A stretch of 10,100 nt of DNA from Gammaproteobacteria bacterium (GTDB lineage Bacteria; Pseudomonadota; Gammaproteobacteria; SZUA-152): the NCBI GenBank assembly GCA_003229995.1, contig QIGJ01000011.1:1-10100 (forward strand). Direction: 5' to 3'. Shown piece by piece: positions 6,165-10,100 of this stretch. Numbering within the stretch: position 1 is the first letter of the stretch; each line of letters opens with the position of its first letter. The notes beneath the pieces were generated by a model. It did not search any database. It worked only from the letters and a program-made list of their open reading frames with translations, and was not told the origin of the DNA. The position numbers were made by a program, and so were the translations under genes.

Positions 6165-7455
6165 TATTAATATTGATATCTAAGCCAATCATACCCACAT
6201 CAATAACCGCTGTCCTACCTTCAAAATCGCCACTTTGAGCCATCGCATTACCTGATTTGGAAATTCGGGCACTGACAACGATTTGTGGATAATCAGCAAG
6301 TGACATGCCCGACATCATGGCCATTTTTTCATCCAGAGTAAACTCAAACGGTAAGTCTTGCACTTGTTTCTTCAACATAGCCAGTGGCATACGCGGTCCA
6401 TTTGCTGCACGAGCATAGATAAACACCGTATCAGTCGGTGCTGTTTTCTCTTGGTACACAGGATCAACCCGTACTGTGCCCGTCACAAAAGTTGGCCCTT
6501 TTACAGATGAAACCGTTATTATTTCGTCCTCTGGCGGAATAGCGCGACCTGCCGCTCTTAAGCGCGCTTCAACCTCGGCTATATTGGTATTCATTGCATT
6601 TGCATCTTGAGAGTCGGGTTCGACTACATTCCTCAGCCTTCGCCAGGATGACAAGGCCTCCTCATAATCACCACGTTCAAAATCATAGGTTCCAGTCAAC
6701 CACAAAGACTGAACATTATCGGGATCCAGCTCTAATGCTTGTCGAATTAAACGAATAGGGCGACCATCCAAGTTACCGTTTGTTGCCATGGCAAGCGTAT
6801 CAGCAAAGTCAGCAAGAAATTGAGGATTCGTGTTAACCAAAGGCATCGCTTTTTCAAATGCACGAACTGCATCAGCATGTCGCTGCTGAAAACGGTAGGT
6901 GCGCGCCAACATCAGCCACCCTTCAAGGTCATCGGGCTGCTCTTCCATACGAAGCTCCAGCTGCTGCACCATAGCCTCAACCTGATCACCGGTATCAGGA
7001 TGCTCTCCAGAGGCACCACCGCCAGCGGGTATGCCACCTGCAGCAGGTACTGCAACGACAGCAGGCTCATCACCTGTAACGGCTGCTGGGCTTCCCAGAT
7101 CCATATAGAGTAAAACAGAAAACAACGGAATAACCACAGCCAAAACAATCACTAATGGGCGGCCACCCGGCCCTGTTGTAGTACGAGCTTGCTCACCGTC
7201 ATCTTGATTCGCTTCCTGCACGTCTTGTAAAAGACGACGTTCAATTTCGTGCTTGGTTTTCTCATAATAATCAGGAGTAATAGCGCCCATTTCATTATCA
7301 CGCTCCAGCTCAGCAAGCTGATCCTTATAAACGGATACGTTCAATTCATTATGTTCAATAACTTTATCCGCCACCTTTCTCGACAACAGAGGCGGTAAAA
7401 CAAACAACATTGCAGCAATAAAAAGACAAACCGCAATAATCCAAAAAACAACCAT
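6151..7455 (-). CDS. ccmI: Cytochrome c maturation protein CcmI (CycH)
   Basis: CcmI is the membrane chaperone that binds the C-terminus of apocytochrome c and hands it to CcmH/CcmF for heme attachment. The 434 residues show the usual layout: TM helix 1 (3-22), a cytoplasmic coiled region containing LAELERD (about 25-95), TM helix 2 (99-119), a Pro/Ala/Gly-rich linker (122-156), TPR-like repeats (160-280, e.g. WLMLARTYRFQQRHADAVRAFEKA), and a periplasmic C-terminal domain (315-425) of the type that starts with a TGTVRVDP-like strand and ends in FEGRTAVIDVG. The start follows the ccmH stop by 3 bp, with GGGGGAG 9 bases upstream of the ATG. Its stop lies inside the thioredoxin gene. In E. coli this protein is fused to CcmH; here the two are separate. 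Confidence 0.95.
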   Translation of the reverse strand: MVVFWIIAVCLFIAAMLFVLPPLLSRKVADKVIEHNELNVSVYKDQLAELERDNEMGAITPDYYEKTKHEIERRLLQDVQEANQDDGEQARTTTGPGGRPLVIVLAVVIPLFSVLLYMDLGSPAAVTGDEPAVVAVPAAGGIPAGGGASGEHPDTGDQVEAMVQQLELRMEEQPDDLEGWLMLARTYRFQQRHADAVRAFEKAMPLVNTNPQFLADFADTLAMATNGNLDGRPIRLIRQALELDPDNVQSLWLTGTYDFERGDYEEALSSWRRLRNVVEPDSQDANAMNTNIAEVEARLRAAGRAIPPEDEIITVSSVKGPTFVTGTVRVDPVYQEKTAPTDTVFIYARAANGPRMPLAMLKKQVQDLPFEFTLDEKMAMMSGMSLADYPQIVVSARISKSGNAMAQSGDFEGRTAVIDVGMIGLDININNEVP

Positions 7456-7458
7456 AAC

Positions 7459-7938
7459 CTATTTCTCCCCCGTCTCTTTATTGAGTAGAGCGGACACTCT
7501 GACCTGATCTCCTTCAGATAAAGGAGTCACATCGTCAATTATATTATCTTTTTTTCGTGTTAAGTTTCTATACAACATGAAAAGCGCGCCAAAGAACAAT
7601 AAGGCTGGGCCTAGCCAGAGCACTAAAGTAGAAGGCTTAAAGGCCGGCCGGTATCTTACAAAATCGCCATAACGCGCTTCCATATAGCTCACTATTTCCT
7701 CTTCACCCTTTCCTTCTTTTACCATTTCACGAACCTGGCGACGTAAGTCTTTGGCAACCCCGGCATCTGAACTCGCTATAGTCTCGTTTTGACAAACCAG
7801 ACAACGCAACTCGTCAGCTATTTCCATCACCTTGGCTTCCACCACGGGATCCTCAGCCATGGGCGTTGCTTCTTTAGCTGAACTACTCGCAACAAAACCT
7901 GCCAGGAAAATAATGGCCAGACCAAAAGAACGCATCAT
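7459..7938 (-). CDS. ccmH: Cytochrome c maturation protein CcmH (CycL)
   Basis: CcmH is the membrane-anchored thiol protein that works with CcmG to keep the CXXCH cysteines of apocytochrome c reduced before heme ligation. The 159-residue product has a signal peptide (1-21), the diagnostic LRC46-L-V-C49-QN motif, the helical region DLRRQVREMVKEGKGEEEIVSYMEARYGDFVRY, and one TM helix (about 105-124) followed by a short cytoplasmic tail. This is the normal length for stand-alone CcmH. The ATG overlaps the ccmG stop as ATGA, and AAGGAG lies 8 bases upstream, which supports this start over the ATG three bases later. Confidence 0.96.
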   Translation of the reverse strand: MMRSFGLAIIFLAGFVASSSAKEATPMAEDPVVEAKVMEIADELRCLVCQNETIASSDAGVAKDLRRQVREMVKEGKGEEEIVSYMEARYGDFVRYRPAFKPSTLVLWLGPALLFFGALFMLYRNLTRKKDNIIDDVTPLSEGDQVRVSALLNKETGEK

Positions 7939-8471
7939 CCTTGTAACTCCTTAATCTTAGGAATAATTATTTTCTCTAAATCCTGGTAGGTTACCGGACC
8001 AATATGCTTGTATTGAATGATGCCATTTTTGTCGATAATGAACGTTTCTGGTGCCCCATAAACGCCCCAGTCAATGGCAACACGACCCTCATAATCAAAT
8101 GCAATATGGGTATACGGATCACCACCATGGGCGCGCAGCCATCGCTGCCCGTCTTTACGCTCATCTTTATAGCTAAGCCCAACTATAGTTACAAAGTTGC
8201 GCTTGGCCAGTTCAATAAAAGCAGGATGCTCAACACGACACGAAGGACACCATGATGCCCAAACATTAAATAACCATACTTTCCCCTTCATCTGTTCTGT
8301 AGAAAAAGTCGCATTGGCATCGTGCAGTGTAGGCAGTTCAAATACCGGTGCCAATTTACCAATTAAAGGCGATGGTACTTCCGAAGGCTTCAAAAATAAG
8401 CCTTTATATAAAAACCCGACAAAAACAAAAAACACCACCAAAGGTAATAAATAATGAAAAGAGCGAACCAT
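7935..8471 (-). CDS. ccmG: Cytochrome c biogenesis thiol reductase CcmG (DsbE)
   Basis: CcmG is the membrane-tethered thioredoxin-like protein that receives electrons from DsbD or CcdA and reduces apocytochrome c or CcmH. The 178 residues comprise an N-terminal TM anchor (7-26) and a periplasmic thioredoxin fold with WASWC75-P-S-C78 and the CcmG-typical GVYGAPET segment (136-143) carrying the cis-proline. I chose the ATG at 8471. The GTG just before it (8474), directly after the ccmF stop, would give 179 residues but lies only 4 bases from the GGAGGG sequence, against 7 for the ATG. The 3' end overlaps ccmH by 4 bp. Order and spacing fit the conserved ccmF-G-H(-I) operon. Confidence 0.96.
   Translation of the reverse strand: MVRSFHYLLPLVVFFVFVGFLYKGLFLKPSEVPSPLIGKLAPVFELPTLHDANATFSTEQMKGKVWLFNVWASWCPSCRVEHPAFIELAKRNFVTIVGLSYKDERKDGQRWLRAHGGDPYTHIAFDYEGRVAIDWGVYGAPETFIIDKNGIIQYKHIGPVTYQDLEKIIIPKIKELQG
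7947..7952 (-). promoter_or_regulatory. Shine-Dalgarno site of ccmH
   Basis: AAGGAG on the minus strand, 8 bases before the ATG at 7938. It lies within the end of ccmG and supports the first of the two adjacent ATG codons as the start. Confidence 0.75.
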
Positions 8472-8474
8472 CAC

Positions 8475-10100
8475 TTAACCCTCCACAGGAACCGCAGTGG
8501 ACGGTTTGCTTTCAGCTACGCCTTTTTTCCCCTCTACTTTTAATGTACTGCGACGACGCACTTTTAATCGGTATCGTTTGTCTGTCATAGCCAGCAAACC
8601 ACCCAAAGCCATCAAACCCGATCCTCCCCAAATCCAGGAGACTAAGGGCTTGTAATAGAGACGCACACTCCAGGAACCACCACCAACAGGTTCGCCAAGC
8701 GAAACATAGACTTGCTCAAAGAAGGTCGATGCAATTGCAGCTTCCGTCATCGGCCGAGTTTGAACGGTATAAACTCGTTTTTCGGGATGCAACAAAGCAA
8801 AAGGCTTATCGTTTTTAGTAACGACGATAATGCCTCGTTCTGCTGCATAGTTGGGTCCGGGAACCTTGACCACGCCATCAAACAAAAAAGTATATCCCGA
8901 CAAGGTGACCGTATCGCCCACATCCATGCGAACATCTATTTCTTCTTCAAATCCGTTAACAAAAGTCACGCCCAACACAAAAATACCAACACCAAAATGA
9001 GCAACCACCATGCCCCAAAAATGCATAGGCTGTTTTAGCAACTTCGAGACTACAGATTGATTACCACTCATAGACCTAACACGATTAACTATACTCACAA
9101 ACACAGATGCAATTATCCAGCCCGCCAATAAGGTGCCAAAACTGACCATTAACGAACCGCCTCCCATTAGGAGCGGTAAAACAATCGCAGCAATAACACC
9201 GGCAAGCAAGGCCCATTTCAAACGTGCCTGTAATTCAGGTATTACTGCCTGTTTCCACTTGGCTATTGGCCCCACCCCCATAAGGAACAACACGGGAACC
9301 ATGAGAGGGAAAAATACAGCATTGAAATAAGGCTCGCCGACAGACAGTTTACCCATACCCAACGCATCATGAATAAGAGGATAAATGGTACCCAGCAGCA
9401 CCGCACCACAAGCAACGGACAACATCACATTGCCTGTTAACAACATGGATTCACGCGAAACCAAATTAAACCTTCCGCCAAAACCCACTTTAGGTGCTCG
9501 CCACGCAAATAAGACTAATGAAATACCGACGACGATTCCAAGGAAAAGTAAAATATAAGAACCTCGTTCCGGATCGGTAGCAAAGGCATGAACAGAGACC
9601 AACACACCCGAACGCACTAAAAAAGTACCTAGTAAACTTAATGAAAATGCAGTAATCGCCAGTAATAAAGTCCAGTTACGGAACGTTCCTCGTTTATCGG
9701 TTACCGCCAAAGAATGGATAAGCGCCGTGCCTGCAAGCCAGGGTAAAAAGGATGCATTTTCTACGGGATCCCAAAACCACCATCCGCCCCAGCCAAGCTC
9801 GTAATAGGCCCACCAACTGCCGAGAGCAACACCCACAGTCAAAAAGGCCCAAGCTGCTGTCGCCCAAGGACGAGACCAACGTGCCCACGCGGCATCAACA
9901 CGGCCACTGATCAGTGCGGCAATAGCAAAAGAAAAAACAACAGACAAACCCACATATCCCATATACAAAAGCGGGGGATGAATAATAAGCCCAGGGTCTT
10001 GCAGCAACGGGTTAAGATCTCGCCCATCCAGAGCCGCAGGAAACAAACGCTCAAAAGGATTTGACGTTAATATCAAAAACAAAAGAAAACCGATAGAAAG
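8475..10100 (-). CDS. ccmF: Heme lyase CcmF, 5'-partial
   Basis: CcmF is the large inner-membrane heme lyase that takes heme from CcmE and ligates it to the apocytochrome held by CcmH/CcmI. The visible 541 codons stay open to the right edge (upstream residues LSIGFL), so the N-terminus, roughly 100-110 residues judging by the family's usual length of about 650, lies outside the window. Diagnostic features are the tryptophan-rich WWD motif WGGWWFWDP (9791-9765) followed by VENASFLPWLAGTALIHS, the upstream PGLIIHPPLLYMGY with a conserved His, LVRSGVLVSVHAFATDPERG, TIYPLIHD, and AHFGVGIFVLGVTF near the periplasmic domain. A final TM helix and basic tail precede the TAA. The TTG at 10082 is an internal Leu codon, not a start. 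ccmG follows at once. Confidence 0.97.
   Translation of the reverse strand, partial: LSIGFLLFLILTSNPFERLFPAALDGRDLNPLLQDPGLIIHPPLLYMGYVGLSVVFSFAIAALISGRVDAAWARWSRPWATAAWAFLTVGVALGSWWAYYELGWGGWWFWDPVENASFLPWLAGTALIHSLAVTDKRGTFRNWTLLLAITAFSLSLLGTFLVRSGVLVSVHAFATDPERGSYILLFLGIVVGISLVLFAWRAPKVGFGGRFNLVSRESMLLTGNVMLSVACGAVLLGTIYPLIHDALGMGKLSVGEPYFNAVFFPLMVPVLFLMGVGPIAKWKQAVIPELQARLKWALLAGVIAAIVLPLLMGGGSLMVSFGTLLAGWIIASVFVSIVNRVRSMSGNQSVVSKLLKQPMHFWGMVVAHFGVGIFVLGVTFVNGFEEEIDVRMDVGDTVTLSGYTFLFDGVVKVPGPNYAAERGIIVVTKNDKPFALLHPEKRVYTVQTRPMTEAAIASTFFEQVYVSLGEPVGGGSWSVRLYYKPLVSWIWGGSGLMALGGLLAMTDKRYRLKVRRRSTLKVEGKKGVAESKPSTAVPVEG
8479..8484 (-). promoter_or_regulatory. Shine-Dalgarno site of ccmG
   Basis: GGAGGG on the minus strand, inside the last codons of ccmF and 7 bases before the ATG at 8471. 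It decides between that ATG and the GTG at 8474. Confidence 0.75.

Noticed and set aside
10080..10082. TTG as start of ccmF
   Set aside because: The frame continues upstream to the window edge with typical CcmF sequence. The codon is an internal leucine and the gene is cut by the window.

Overview
The window looks like chromosomal DNA of a gammaproteobacterium with moderate GC content. The lineage is inferred from a System I cytochrome c maturation (ccm) cluster in which ccmH and ccmI are separate genes (E. coli fuses them) and from a DedA-PAP2-LssY fusion gene. I cannot name the genus.

Layout. Positions 1-597 hold no convincing gene. They do contain a 162-bp palindromic, TA-flanked MITE-like element (391-552), 45 bp upstream of the only plus-strand gene. 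That gene (598-2517) encodes a large inner-membrane protein joining a DedA domain, a PAP2-like domain that has lost its catalytic histidines, and an LssY-type C-terminal domain. It converges on a long minus-strand gene cluster that fills the rest of the window. In transcription order (right to left) the cluster is: ccmF (5' end outside the window), ccmG, ccmH, ccmI, a TlpA-like thioredoxin lipoprotein, an intercistronic block of two adjacent palindromic repeats, a small class I cytochrome c, and two paralogous seven-bladed beta-propeller proteins. Apart from the repeat block, genes overlap or sit within about 20 bp of each other, so the cluster was probably built as one operon.

Function. CcmF, CcmG, CcmH and CcmI deliver reduced apocytochrome and attach heme to CXXCH motifs in the periplasm. 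The TlpA-like lipoprotein is a second periplasmic thiol-redox protein. The monoheme cytochrome would be a client of the machinery beside it. The two propellers are made of Reg_prop-type blades but carry no kinase or other output domain. They have the same 7-blade layout, with an extra segment between blades 4 and 5 that ends in YNPNY(V/I). Their role is unknown. The cytochrome-propeller-propeller tail is the least familiar part of the window.

The most direct structural observation is at 5321-5614. A 121-bp near-perfect-ended palindrome with an 8-bp target-site duplication has inserted at the edge of an older 165-bp imperfect palindrome, between the thioredoxin and cytochrome genes. Removing it in silico restores an open frame whose stop overlaps the cytochrome start (ATGA).
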